NCBI GenBank assembly: GCA_013289695.1
Contig: JABCZK010000007.1
Coordinates: 1-64,000, forward strand
Source of the DNA: Acidobacteriota bacterium
Lineage (GTDB): Bacteria; Acidobacteriota; Terriglobia; Acidiferrales; UBA7541
DNA: 64,000 nucleotides
Reading direction: 5' to 3'
The notes beneath the pieces are model-generated. The model was not told the DNA's origin. It made no database searches and saw only the letters and a program-made list of their open reading frames with translations. Positions 21,799 through 31,227 of the stretch are shown piece by piece. Numbering within the stretch: the first letter of the stretch is position 1; each line of letters opens with the position of its first letter. A program made the translations under genes and the position numbers.

Positions 21799-24700
21799 AT
21801 GATTAAGTCGTGTGATCGGATTCTGTCTGCCGTCGCTTTGGGAATTTGCTTCTGTCTTGCCGCCATGCTGCTGGGCTCGCCGGTCTCGGCGCAGTCCACC
21901 TTCGGTTCCATTTCGGGAGCCGTCACGGACCCCTCAGGCTCCGCAGTCCCGGACGCTCAGGTTACGCTGACCAGCAAGGCCACGGCTGCAAAGCAGACCT
22001 ACGCCACTGGCGCGGACGGCATCTATTCCTTCGTGAACCTGAATCCCGGCGAATATCGCCTGGACGCGGAGAAGGCCGGCTTTAAGCACTACAAGCGCGA
22101 AACCGTATTCGTGCAGGTGCAACAGAACATCCGCATTGATGTCACCATGGAGGTCGGCGCTGTTAGCCAGACCGTGGAAGTCACCGCGGAAACTCCGCTT
22201 CTGCAGCCCACCGACACGTCGCTGGGCCAGGTCGTTAATGAACGCGAAACAAACGAGATTCCTCTCAATGGCCGCAACGTTTTTGCCCTCATTACGCTAT
22301 CTCCAGCCGCCATCGCGGGGGGCAGCGGCTCGGGCGGGGCAACCGGCGGGTCGCAGGTTGGCCCAAATCCGTTTAGCTGGGGTAATTATCAAGTAGGTGG
22401 CTCGTTTGGCAACGAGAGTGCCGAGTACATCGACGGCCAGCCAGTCAACATTGGCTACATCAACCTACCGGTCCTGATTCCCGACCAGGACGCCATCGCG
22501 GAATTTAAGGTACAGTACAACAACCTCGGGCCGGAATGGGGCAAGTTCGCCGGCGGTATCGTCAACCTGAGTACCAAGGGCGGAACCAACCAGTATCACG
22601 GTGAAGCGTACGAATTCTTTCGCAACAAGGTTCTGAATGCCACTCCGTTTTATGACACCTCGAATCCTCCGTACGTGCAGAACCAGTTTGGCGGCACATT
22701 TGGCGGCCCGGTAATCAAAGACAAGACGTTCTTTTTCTTCGCCTACGACGGGTACCGTCAGCGGGCATCCACGGTATTTACTACAACGGTGCCTACTGTT
22801 GCGGAGAGGGGCGGTGTGTTCCCAGCGGTCGCATCCGCGAATGGCCCTGCCATCCCCATTTTCGATCCGCTCAGCGTTAGCGCTGGGTGTATCGCGACGG
22901 GAACTGGTTGCACTCGAAAGCAGTTCGTCAACAACACGATTCCCGTAATCAATCCGGCTGCATTGGAAGAACTGAAGTTCATTGCGATGCCGACGAACGA
23001 CAATCAAACGAACAATTTCACCGCGGCCGGGGCCACGGGCGGGAACGCCAATCAATACGTAGCCCGCGTGGATCAGAACCTTACCTCAACGCAGCACATT
23101 TTTGCGCGCTACAACTTCTTTAACCTGCTGGATTTGCCTCTCGATCCCTTCAAGACGGGATTGTGCGCAGACAAGTGCGCAGAAACGTATCAGACCAACG
23201 CGCTCGCCATAGACTATAGCTACTCCATCCGGCCGGACTTGATTCTGAACATCAATGCGAGCGGTAGCAGGTTCCATTACGCCCGCACGCCGTCAAACTC
23301 GAATTTCGATTTGACGCAATTCGGCTGGCCTGCGGCTTACAATGCCGAGATCCCGTCCGCTTCGCGGTCTCCGTTCACGCCGTGCTTCACTCCGGAGGAC
23401 TCGCTCATTACTTGCTCGCAAGGCCAAAGCTTCATCGCTGACCACGACACACAGGTCAGCGTCTCGCCCAGCCTTACCTGGATTAGGGGGCGTCACACCT
23501 GGGTTTTTGGCGGCCAGCTCACAGAGACCTACGACAACTATGCCCAGACAAACATCGCCAGCGGCGCTTTCGCTTTCAATGGCAGTTGGACGGCTGACAG
23601 CCCAACCAGTCCAACGGCAGGTACCGGCATTTCCTTTGCCGATTTCGAGTTGGGATACGGTCTGAACCAGGGCAGCGTGTTCAACCACAATTACGGTGAA
23701 GCGCAGATCCCGGCGTTGGTGGCGCAGAAGGAGACGTATCGGGGCTTCTACTTTGGAGATACGTGGAGAGTCACCTCAAAGCTAACACTCAATTACGGTC
23801 TGCGTTACGATTTGCCGGGAAATTGGTCCGTGCGTCATGACCTATCTACATATTTGGATCCGTCCGCGACGAACCGCACGGTTACAGGCTGCAGCCCCAC
23901 TTTGAATACCTCTACTGGGCTTCAGAATGGAGTTCCCGGTAGCCCGTGTCCTGGCGATGTCTTCTTCGTTGGCACCGGCATAAACCCCGGGCGGACCGCT
24001 GTTCCTCTGTACAAGAAGGAATTAATGCCGCGCATTGGCGTGGCGTATAGCTGGGACCAGAAGACCGTCATTCGCGCTGGTTACGGAATCTTCTTTATCC
24101 CGAACTGGGTGCTGTTCAACCTGAATCCCAGCAATGACCCAATCAACACGTCGTCGACTCTGTGGGTCGCAACCACCAATAGCGGGATCACTCCCAATAG
24201 CACGCTATCGGCGACGAACTGCACGTTGAATCCGGGAGTCGCCAGCCCCCAGTCACCTTCAGGAACGCTGAACTGCCTAAACAACGGGCCGTTCGGTCCG
24301 AATCTCAACACCCCGCTTCCAAGATCGGGCAACGTTTCGCAGTTTGATGCCGGTGGGAACCCCTTTGAAGCTCCCTACAGAGCCTATTCGCCGGGGTACG
24401 TGCAGCAGTTCAACGTGGACCTCCAGAGAGAATTGCCAGGGGGCTTTTTCGTTGATGCTGCGTATGCCGGCTCCCGAGGCGTGCATCTGTCCAGTTCAAA
24501 TAACGTGTCAATTAACAATCTTCCCGACTCGTTTTACGCCCAAGCACAACAGCAATTTAACGCGTCGCTAGTTGACCCCACGGTTAAGGTCTCGATCATT
24601 CAGCCGGTTCCGAACCCGTTCACGGGGATTACGACCGTAAGCGGCTTAAATCCGACGAACAACCTTACGATTCCTGAGGGTCAGTTGCTGCGCCCATATC

Positions 24701-25521
24701 CCCAGTATACTGGCCTGTCCCTCGTCGGGGATGGTTGCTGCGGCAGCAACTATAACTCGTTCCAACTCACAGTCACGAAACGGTTCAAGAATGGCGGCAC
24801 TTTCCTGGCTGCCTACACCAACGCTAAGCTGTTAAGCAACACGGATACGCTGACAACTTGGCTGGAAAGTGGCGTCGGCGCACCACAGGATTGGAACAAC
24901 CTGAAGGCAGATAGGTCGCTCTCGTCGCAGGATGTATCCCAGCGTCTCGTGATCAGCTATGTCTATGACCTGCCTTTTGGTCACGGACAAAGGTACATGT
25001 CCGATGCGTCCGGCTTCGTAGGCAAGGTCGTTTCCGGCTGGGGCGTTGATGGCGTCACCACGTTTCAGAAGGGCTTCCCTGTGCCAATCTCTTACGCTGG
25101 ATCCAACGGGATTTCGCAGGCGGGCTTCTCACAAAACTTTACGCTGCGTCCGAATGTTGTACCAGGATGCAACAAGGGTGCGGCGCATACGCTCGTGCCG
25201 AACACTACTAACCAATTCGTTTGGTTCAACACGAGTTGCTTCGTAGCTCCCGCGGAGTGGGGTTTCGGCGACGAGGCACGCGTTGATGCCACGATTCGAA
25301 GCGCGGGGATCAATAACTGGGACATTGCGTTATTTAAGACGACGAATTTCGGTCCGGAGAATAAACTCGGTTTGCAATTCCGGACGGAGTTCTTCAATAC
25401 GTTTAATCGCGTCCAGTTTGGTCCTCCAGGCAGTGCTCTAGGCGGCGGCAATTTCGGTGTTGTGAGCAGCCAGCTGAACAGCCCGCGCTTGATTCAGCTC
25501 GCTCTGAAGTTCCTGTTCTAG
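21799..25521 (+). CDS. Oar-like TonB-dependent receptor with CarboxypepD_reg domain
   Basis: This 1240-aa outer-membrane protein begins with a signal peptide ending at VSAQ. The carboxypeptidase-regulatory-like repeat is at residues about 35-115 (FGSISGAVTDPSGSAVPDAQ, then GEYRLDAEKAGF). Next come a plug domain, with NEIPLNGRNVFALITLSP, and a beta-barrel ending in IQLALKFLF, a typical aromatic C-terminus. Large families of these receptors in Acidobacteria import or bind oligosaccharides and other large ligands. It faces a LacI-controlled sugar operon and is followed by a terminator, so it is probably a single-gene transcript serving the same sugar. Confidence 0.9.
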   Translation: MIKSCDRILSAVALGICFCLAAMLLGSPVSAQSTFGSISGAVTDPSGSAVPDAQVTLTSKATAAKQTYATGADGIYSFVNLNPGEYRLDAEKAGFKHYKRETVFVQVQQNIRIDVTMEVGAVSQTVEVTAETPLLQPTDTSLGQVVNERETNEIPLNGRNVFALITLSPAAIAGGSGSGGATGGSQVGPNPFSWGNYQVGGSFGNESAEYIDGQPVNIGYINLPVLIPDQDAIAEFKVQYNNLGPEWGKFAGGIVNLSTKGGTNQYHGEAYEFFRNKVLNATPFYDTSNPPYVQNQFGGTFGGPVIKDKTFFFFAYDGYRQRASTVFTTTVPTVAERGGVFPAVASANGPAIPIFDPLSVSAGCIATGTGCTRKQFVNNTIPVINPAALEELKFIAMPTNDNQTNNFTAAGATGGNANQYVARVDQNLTSTQHIFARYNFFNLLDLPLDPFKTGLCADKCAETYQTNALAIDYSYSIRPDLILNINASGSRFHYARTPSNSNFDLTQFGWPAAYNAEIPSASRSPFTPCFTPEDSLITCSQGQSFIADHDTQVSVSPSLTWIRGRHTWVFGGQLTETYDNYAQTNIASGAFAFNGSWTADSPTSPTAGTGISFADFELGYGLNQGSVFNHNYGEAQIPALVAQKETYRGFYFGDTWRVTSKLTLNYGLRYDLPGNWSVRHDLSTYLDPSATNRTVTGCSPTLNTSTGLQNGVPGSPCPGDVFFVGTGINPGRTAVPLYKKELMPRIGVAYSWDQKTVIRAGYGIFFIPNWVLFNLNPSNDPINTSSTLWVATTNSGITPNSTLSATNCTLNPGVASPQSPSGTLNCLNNGPFGPNLNTPLPRSGNVSQFDAGGNPFEAPYRAYSPGYVQQFNVDLQRELPGGFFVDAAYAGSRGVHLSSSNNVSINNLPDSFYAQAQQQFNASLVDPTVKVSIIQPVPNPFTGITTVSGLNPTNNLTIPEGQLLRPYPQYTGLSLVGDGCCGSNYNSFQLTVTKRFKNGGTFLAAYTNAKLLSNTDTLTTWLESGVGAPQDWNNLKADRSLSSQDVSQRLVISYVYDLPFGHGQRYMSDASGFVGKVVSGWGVDGVTTFQKGFPVPISYAGSNGISQAGFSQNFTLRPNVVPGCNKGAAHTLVPNTTNQFVWFNTSCFVAPAEWGFGDEARVDATIRSAGINNWDIALFKTTNFGPENKLGLQFRTEFFNTFNRVQFGPPGSALGGGNFGVVSSQLNSPRLIQLALKFLF

Positions 25522-25531
25522 CGCGCGAGTG

Positions 25532-25573
25532 GAACGAAGGTGGATGCCTCCCCCCGGCATCCACCTTTCGTTC
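25532..25573 (+). terminator. Stem-loop terminator after TonB receptor
   Basis: GAACGAAGGTGGATGCC (25532-25548) pairs with GGCATCCACC, TTTCGTTC (to 25573) around a short TCCCCCC loop, giving a 17-bp stem with one bulged T. The run after the stem (TTCTAAC) is only weakly T-rich. It starts 11 nt after the receptor stop and should end or stabilise that transcript. Confidence 0.7.
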
Positions 25574-25778
25574 TTCTAACTTCCAGAATCGATCCTCAGC
25601 GAAACGCTCGTGCACTCGGCACTGACAATTGGAATCCCTCTCGTTCGGCTTCCCGGCGAAACTGGATACCATGATCACGGAGGTCGGAGCTGCTTCCGCG
25701 AGCTCCGCGCCTGCCATGCGCCGGCACGCGACTTCTGCTAACCTTGCAATCGCCCCACAGGAGCTCACAAAACCTCGA

Positions 25779-27425
25779 ATGAACCGCCGGATCACTCGAC
25801 GCGATTTCCTCGAAGCGTTTGCCGCCATGGGCCTGGCGTTGCCTATCTCGTCGTCTATGTTTGATGTAAAACACCCGCGCGGCCTGGATTTCAATCACGT
25901 GAATTCGCCCACACCGCAAAAGTACCTGATCGAAACCATGGGCGGCGGCGTGGCGCTCTTCGACTACAACAACGACGGACTGCTCGACATTTTTCTGGTT
26001 AATAGCGGTCAGCTCTCGAATCCGATGCACCCGCCCGAGACCTTCGACCGGCACGATCCGCGGAACTGGAATCGTCTTTACCGGCAAAATCCGGACGGAA
26101 GCTTTACGGACGTCACCAAGGAAGCTGGGCTGGCCAACGCCGGCGACGGCAACTACGGCATGGGCGTGGCGGTGGGCGATTACGACAATGACGGCTTCCC
26201 CGACATTTACGTCACGAACTACGGCAAAAATACGCTATACCACAACAACGGCGACGGCACGTTCACCGACGTGACCGCCAAAGCAGGCGTGGAGGCTGGA
26301 GGCTGGAGCTGTTCCGCGGGCTTCTTCGATTACGACAACGACGGCCACCTGGACCTGTTCGTCACGCGCTACATGATCTGGGACACGCAACACAGCAAGA
26401 TTTGCGGAGGCGAGTGGCAGACGTACTGTCCGCCCGCCGAATTCCCCACCACCACCAATGTCCTTTATCGCAATCGCGGCGACGGCACTTTTGAAGACGT
26501 CAGCCAGCATTCCGGAATTGCCGCGCTCAAAGGACGCGGGCTCGGCGTATCCTTCGCGGACTACGATGACGACGGGTTCACCGATATTTTCGTTTCCAAC
26601 GACGGCATGCGCCAGTTTCTCTTTCACAATAATGGCGATGGGACGTTCACGGAGCGCGCGTTGGAAGCCGGCACGGCGCTCACCGCCGATGGCAAGCCTC
26701 TTTCGGGCATGGGAACGGTCTTTCAAGACTACGACAACGACGGGCGCCCGGACATACTCGTCACCGTGCTGCCGCGCGAGGTTTACGCGCTCTTTCACAA
26801 CGACGGCAACGGATCGTTCAGCTATCGCAGTCTTCAAGCAGGGCTAGGATTGCTCTCGGCTGCCAGCTCCGGTTGGGGCGTAGGCTTGGAAGATTTCGAT
26901 AACGACGGCTGGAAGGATTTGTTCGTCGCGCAAAGCCACGTGCTGGACAACGTCGAGCAGATTGACCACATGCTGCATTACAAAGAACCGCCGCTGCTGG
27001 CGCTCAATCACAATGGACGGTTTGAACGCGCCGATTCAGGAATCACTGCTGCCATTGCCGGCCGCGGTGCTGCGTTCGGCGATCTGAACAACGATGGCTG
27101 GATGGATGTCGTGGTGACATCGCTCGGCGGCGAGCCGCTGGTGCTGATGAATCACGCAGGCACCGGCCACTGGCTCTCCATCACGTTGCGCGGAACGCGC
27201 AGCAATCGCGACGGGCTGGGCGCGCGCGTGCAGGTCAATGGACAATCGCGATTCGCGACTACTGCCGGCAGCTACATTTCGGCCAGCGACAAACGCTTGC
27301 ACTTTGGTCTGGGCGCCGCGGAGGTTGCGAAGGTGGAAATTCACTGGCCCTCCGGCGCGCATCAGGTTGTTGAAGGCGTGAAAGCGGATCAATTTCTCGA
27401 AGTCCACGAGCCGGAAAAATCATGA
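25779..27425 (+). CDS. FG-GAP/CRTAC1-type protein with ASPIC/UnbV domain and Tat signal
   Basis: The 548 residues start MNRRITRRDFLEAFAAMGLA, a twin-arginine (Tat) export signal, which fixes the start at 25779. At least seven FG-GAP calcium-binding blades of the form DYxNDGxxDIFV follow (for example DYNNDGLLDIFLVN, DYDNDGHLDLFVT and DLNNDGWMDVVVT). The C-terminal ASPIC/UnbV domain contains GTRSNRDGLGARVQV. Such proteins form secreted beta-propellers in sugar-using bacteria and often sit beside TonB receptors. The ATGA overlap with the TPR gene downstream indicates a functional pair. The actual ligand is unknown. Confidence 0.87.
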   Translation: MNRRITRRDFLEAFAAMGLALPISSSMFDVKHPRGLDFNHVNSPTPQKYLIETMGGGVALFDYNNDGLLDIFLVNSGQLSNPMHPPETFDRHDPRNWNRLYRQNPDGSFTDVTKEAGLANAGDGNYGMGVAVGDYDNDGFPDIYVTNYGKNTLYHNNGDGTFTDVTAKAGVEAGGWSCSAGFFDYDNDGHLDLFVTRYMIWDTQHSKICGGEWQTYCPPAEFPTTTNVLYRNRGDGTFEDVSQHSGIAALKGRGLGVSFADYDDDGFTDIFVSNDGMRQFLFHNNGDGTFTERALEAGTALTADGKPLSGMGTVFQDYDNDGRPDILVTVLPREVYALFHNDGNGSFSYRSLQAGLGLLSAASSGWGVGLEDFDNDGWKDLFVAQSHVLDNVEQIDHMLHYKEPPLLALNHNGRFERADSGITAAIAGRGAAFGDLNNDGWMDVVVTSLGGEPLVLMNHAGTGHWLSITLRGTRSNRDGLGARVQVNGQSRFATTAGSYISASDKRLHFGLGAAEVAKVEIHWPSGAHQVVEGVKADQFLEVHEPEKS

Positions 27426-28492
27426 GCGGTGTTTTACTTTCACTTTTGCTCGCGCTGCAGGCGGCGCCGTCGCCGGCGCTCCAGCACCTACATGCCGGAG
27501 TAGAGGCCGAAAAGAGCGGACAGTTGGACGCAGCCGTGGCCGAATTTCGGAAAGCTACCGAGCTCGACCCCAAGCTATCCGTCGCGTTTACGGATCTGGG
27601 CGGGGTATATATTGAGAAGCACGATTATGCGGCCGCCATTCCGCCACTGAAGCGGGCCGTCGAACTCAGCCCCAGTCTCGAAGACGCTCACCGGCTCTTG
27701 GGATACGCGCTGTTGGCGCAAGGCTACGCCGACGAAGCGATTCCGCATTTGCAAAAGGCGCACGAGGTGAATGCTCTGGGTATCGCGCTACTCGAAGCGG
27801 GAAAATTGCCGGATGCTGTGACCGTCCTGCAAAAGGCCTTGGCGCAAAATCCCAACGATCCCGACTTGTTGTATTACTACGGCCGAGCTTCCGGCTTGCT
27901 CTCCAAACAGGTTTTTGACGAACTCGAGGCACGGTTTCCGGATTCCGCGCGCGCGCACCAGATGATGGCGCAGGACTATGCTGCGTTGCGGGACGTTCCC
28001 GCCGCCGAACGCGAATTTCTGGAAGCGTTGCGCTTGCGCCCGCAGACGGCGGGCCTGCACTTAGAATTCGGCGAGCTCTACGCGCGCGCGCAGCAATGGG
28101 ATAAGGCCGCGGAACAATTCCAGCTGGAAACCCAGGTTCAGCCGGGGAGCGCTGAAGCTTTTTATCGCCTGGGCGAAGCTCTGGTGCAGCTGGGAAAATT
28201 CCACGAAGCGCGCGAGGCACTTGCGCATTCCGACAAATTGAAGGAAGACATGCCGGAAACTCTCTACATGCTTGGAAAAGCCGCGGCGATGGATGGAGAC
28301 GACGGTTTAGCCCAGAAGTCGTGGGCACATGTCCTGCGCCTGGAAAAGGATACTGAGCTTGCCGCGCAAGCGCATTTTGGCCTGGCTGGTATTTATCGCA
28401 AGCAGGGAAAAGCCGCCGACGCGGACCGCGAAATGGCAGAATTTCGCAGATTGCAAAGCAGTGCGGGCCATGCGGACGATTCGCCGAAATGA
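27422..28492 (+). CDS. Exported TPR-repeat protein
   Basis: This 356-aa protein starts with a short hydrophobic signal-like stretch (MSGVLLSLLLALQAAPSPA). It then has about eight tetratricopeptide repeats, for example AVAEFRKATELDPKLSVAFT, AIPPLKRAVELSPSLEDAHR and AEREFLEALRLRPQTAGLHL. TPR arrays mediate protein contacts. Overlap with the preceding FG-GAP gene and a 34-bp gap before the GH3 gene make a three-gene operon. It may assemble the propeller and glycosidase at the periplasmic face. Confidence 0.85.
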   Translation: MSGVLLSLLLALQAAPSPALQHLHAGVEAEKSGQLDAAVAEFRKATELDPKLSVAFTDLGGVYIEKHDYAAAIPPLKRAVELSPSLEDAHRLLGYALLAQGYADEAIPHLQKAHEVNALGIALLEAGKLPDAVTVLQKALAQNPNDPDLLYYYGRASGLLSKQVFDELEARFPDSARAHQMMAQDYAALRDVPAAEREFLEALRLRPQTAGLHLEFGELYARAQQWDKAAEQFQLETQVQPGSAEAFYRLGEALVQLGKFHEAREALAHSDKLKEDMPETLYMLGKAAAMDGDDGLAQKSWAHVLRLEKDTELAAQAHFGLAGIYRKQGKAADADREMAEFRRLQSSAGHADDSPK

Positions 28493-28526
28493 ATAGTATC
28501 CACGCATGCGCCGAAGGAGAGGGTTG

Positions 28527-31115
28527 ATGAAACCTACATGGATGCACACGACGGCATCTCAGCGCAAAATCGGTGTGATCCTGGCTCTGTTTGTTATTGC
28601 GTTCACCGCGGCGCTGGTGCCGCCTGCTAGTTCGGCTCCCGGCGATGTCGAACAACGCATCGAAGCAATTCTCAGCAAAATGACGCTCGAGCAGAAGATT
28701 GACATGCTCGGCGGCGAGGACGATTTTTACATTCGCGCCTATCCCGAGCTTGGCTTGCCTCGCTTGCGGATGGCGGACGGACCCATCGGAGTTCGCCACG
28801 GCGGCCCTTCGACCACGATGACCGGAGGCATTTCCTTGGCGGCTTCGTGGGATCCCGCGCTCGCTGCGGAGGTGGGAACTCAAATTGGACGCGACGCCCG
28901 CGCGAAGGGCGTGCACTTCATGCTGGGTCCCGCCTTCAACATTTATCGCGCGCCGATGAACGGCCGCAATTTCGAATACTTCGGCGAAGATCCGTATCTG
29001 GCGGCTCAAATTGCCGTGGGATACATCGAGGGCATGCAGAGCCAGGGAGTGAGCGCCACGGCGAAACATTTCATGGGAAATAATTCCGACTACGATCGCC
29101 ACAACACCGATTCCATCATTGACGAGCGCACCATGCGCGAAATCTATCTGCCCGCATTCGAGGCCGCGGTGAAAGAGGGGCACGTGCGCGCGGTGATGGA
29201 CTCCTACAACTTGACGAACGGCACCCACATGACGCAGAACGCTCATTTGAATATTGATGTCTTGAAGAAGGAGTGGGGCTTCGATGGCATCCTCATGTCC
29301 GACTGGACGTCCACGTACGACGCGGTGGCAGCTGCCAATGGCGGCTTGGACCTCGAGATGCCTTCGGGGAAATTTCTGAACCGCGAGAAACTTTTGCCAG
29401 CAATTCGGAACGGGCAGGTTTCCGTCGCGACGATTGATGACAAAGTGCGCCGTATTCTGCGCGTCGCGATTCAGTTCGGCTGGCTCGATCGCGAACAGAC
29501 CGATTTGACAATCTCGCGTTACAACCGTGAAGGCGATCAAGTCGCGCTGCAAGCCGCGCGCGAAGGCGCCGTGCTGCTGAAGAACGACGGGAATTTGCTG
29601 CCGCTCAAGAAAGACGCCGTCAAAACCATTTTGGTAGTCGGGCCCGACGTCTATCCCGCCGTGCCGGTGGGCGGCGGTAGCGCTCGCGTGGTTCCGTTTG
29701 CAGCCGTGAGTTTTCTGCAAGGCATCAGCGACTACGTAGGAAATGCGGCTCAGGTTTTCTACAGCCCGGGCATTCCAACTGTGCAGGAAATGGCGGCGCT
29801 GAAATCCTTCTCCACCGACGCGACGGGCGGGACGCCAGGATTCAAAGCAGAACATTTCACCAACCCGGACTTGCAAGGAGCGCCATTTTTCACGCGTACC
29901 GAGGAGCGCGTTGATTTCGGGCCGCCGCCGAGCAAGAGGACTCTGCCCGGCGAGGCTCTGTCCTCTCGATGGACCGGTTACTACAGGCCAAGCGGCGCTG
30001 GCAGATACGTTCTCTTGGTTTCCTCCACGGGAGAAGACGGCGGCCACTACCGCGTCTTCGTTGACGACAAAATCGTGCTCGACGATTGGACGACGTCAAA
30101 AGAGATACTGGGCTCGGCAACTCTCTCTTTCGACTCCAATCCGCACAAGATCGTTCTGGAGCATCGCGGCCAGTCCGATTGGCTTGGCGGACGGCTGCAT
30201 ATGGGAATTACACGTGAAGGCAGCTTCGTACTTCCGGATGCGAAGAAGCTGGCGGCGAAGGCGGATGTTGTGGTCGTCGCGGTGGGATTTGACCCGGGGT
30301 CGGAAAGCGAGGGCGCCGACCGCACCTTCGGTTTGCCTCCGGGGCAGGTTGAATTGATTCAGGAAATGGCCGCTGCGAATAAGAAAACGATCGTGGTGCT
30401 TACTTCCGGTGGCGGCGTGGACATGAACGCATGGATCGACCTCGTTCCGACGCTGTTGGAAGCTTGGTATCCGGGACAGGAAGGTGGCAAAGCCGCTGCA
30501 GAAATTCTTTTCGGCGATGTAAATCCGTCGGGCCGTTTGCCCGCAACTTTCGAGAGTCGCTGGGAAGATAATCCCGTTTATGACAGCTACTACCCGCAAG
30601 CTGGGTCCAACCGTGTCATATATAAGGAAGGCGTGTTTGTGGGTTATCGCGGCTACGAGCACGATGGCACAACGCCTTTATTTCCATTCGGTTATGGGCT
30701 TTCCTACACTTCTTTCCAGTACGCGAATCTGGTCATCAAGCCCGCGGATGTGCACGCTAAAAACGATGGATTTTCCACGCCACTCTTTCAAGTTTCGTTC
30801 GACGTAACGAACACGGGAGCGCGCGCTGGCGCCGATGTCGCGCAAGTTTATGTGGCGGAGGCGCACGCGAAAGTTCCCCGGCCCGCGAAGGAATTAAAAG
30901 GATTCGCGCGGATCAATTTGAAACCGGGCGAAACAAAAACCGCGACGGTAACTTTGGATGGGCGCGCCTTTTCCTACTACGATGCGGACGCAAAAAAGTG
31001 GCGCGCCGATTCGGGGGAATTTCAAATTCTTGTGGGACGTTCGAGCCAGGACATCCAACTCCGCAGCGGCCTCACGCTTGCGGCGGATGTTGCCGCGTCC
31101 GCAAATATTAAATAG
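28527..31115 (+). CDS. GH3 beta-glycosidase with PA14 insert
   Basis: This 862-aa secreted enzyme has a signal peptide (to about PPASSAPG). A GH3 N-terminal barrel has LGPAFNIYRAPMNGRNFEYF and KHFMGNNSDYDR, and the nucleophile D259 in GILMSDWTS. The C-terminal GH3 sandwich is interrupted by a PA14 carbohydrate-binding insert at residues about 430-560 (FKAEHFTNPDLQGAPFF through a GRLHMGI strand). A fibronectin-III-like end domain carries VSFDVTNTGARAGADVAQVY. It hydrolyses beta-glucosides or related oligosaccharides by retention. ATG 28527 follows a GAAGGAGAGGG ribosome site. Confidence 0.92.
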   Translation: MKPTWMHTTASQRKIGVILALFVIAFTAALVPPASSAPGDVEQRIEAILSKMTLEQKIDMLGGEDDFYIRAYPELGLPRLRMADGPIGVRHGGPSTTMTGGISLAASWDPALAAEVGTQIGRDARAKGVHFMLGPAFNIYRAPMNGRNFEYFGEDPYLAAQIAVGYIEGMQSQGVSATAKHFMGNNSDYDRHNTDSIIDERTMREIYLPAFEAAVKEGHVRAVMDSYNLTNGTHMTQNAHLNIDVLKKEWGFDGILMSDWTSTYDAVAAANGGLDLEMPSGKFLNREKLLPAIRNGQVSVATIDDKVRRILRVAIQFGWLDREQTDLTISRYNREGDQVALQAAREGAVLLKNDGNLLPLKKDAVKTILVVGPDVYPAVPVGGGSARVVPFAAVSFLQGISDYVGNAAQVFYSPGIPTVQEMAALKSFSTDATGGTPGFKAEHFTNPDLQGAPFFTRTEERVDFGPPPSKRTLPGEALSSRWTGYYRPSGAGRYVLLVSSTGEDGGHYRVFVDDKIVLDDWTTSKEILGSATLSFDSNPHKIVLEHRGQSDWLGGRLHMGITREGSFVLPDAKKLAAKADVVVVAVGFDPGSESEGADRTFGLPPGQVELIQEMAAANKKTIVVLTSGGGVDMNAWIDLVPTLLEAWYPGQEGGKAAAEILFGDVNPSGRLPATFESRWEDNPVYDSYYPQAGSNRVIYKEGVFVGYRGYEHDGTTPLFPFGYGLSYTSFQYANLVIKPADVHAKNDGFSTPLFQVSFDVTNTGARAGADVAQVYVAEAHAKVPRPAKELKGFARINLKPGETKTATVTLDGRAFSYYDADAKKWRADSGEFQILVGRSSQDIQLRSGLTLAADVAASANIK

Positions 31116-31227
31116 CGTGCGGGATTCGACTTCCTCGGCGCGATTAGAGAATAGATGGTGATTTTCGCTGTCGCAAGCAAGCACGCTTAGTTCTGGGCGA
31201 GCCTTGGCCGCCTGAGGAGAATGGCTC

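Noticed and set aside
26235..26837. Minus-strand 200-aa frame rich in Val opposite the FG-GAP gene
   Set aside because: The repeated VVVV runs are the antisense of the DYDNDG repeats; it has no independent evidence.
27666..30047. A 793-codon open frame on the minus strand across the TPR and GH3 genes
   Set aside because: It is antisense to two clear protein families, is very rich in Arg/Pro/Ala as expected from GC-rich complementary codons, and shows no domain.
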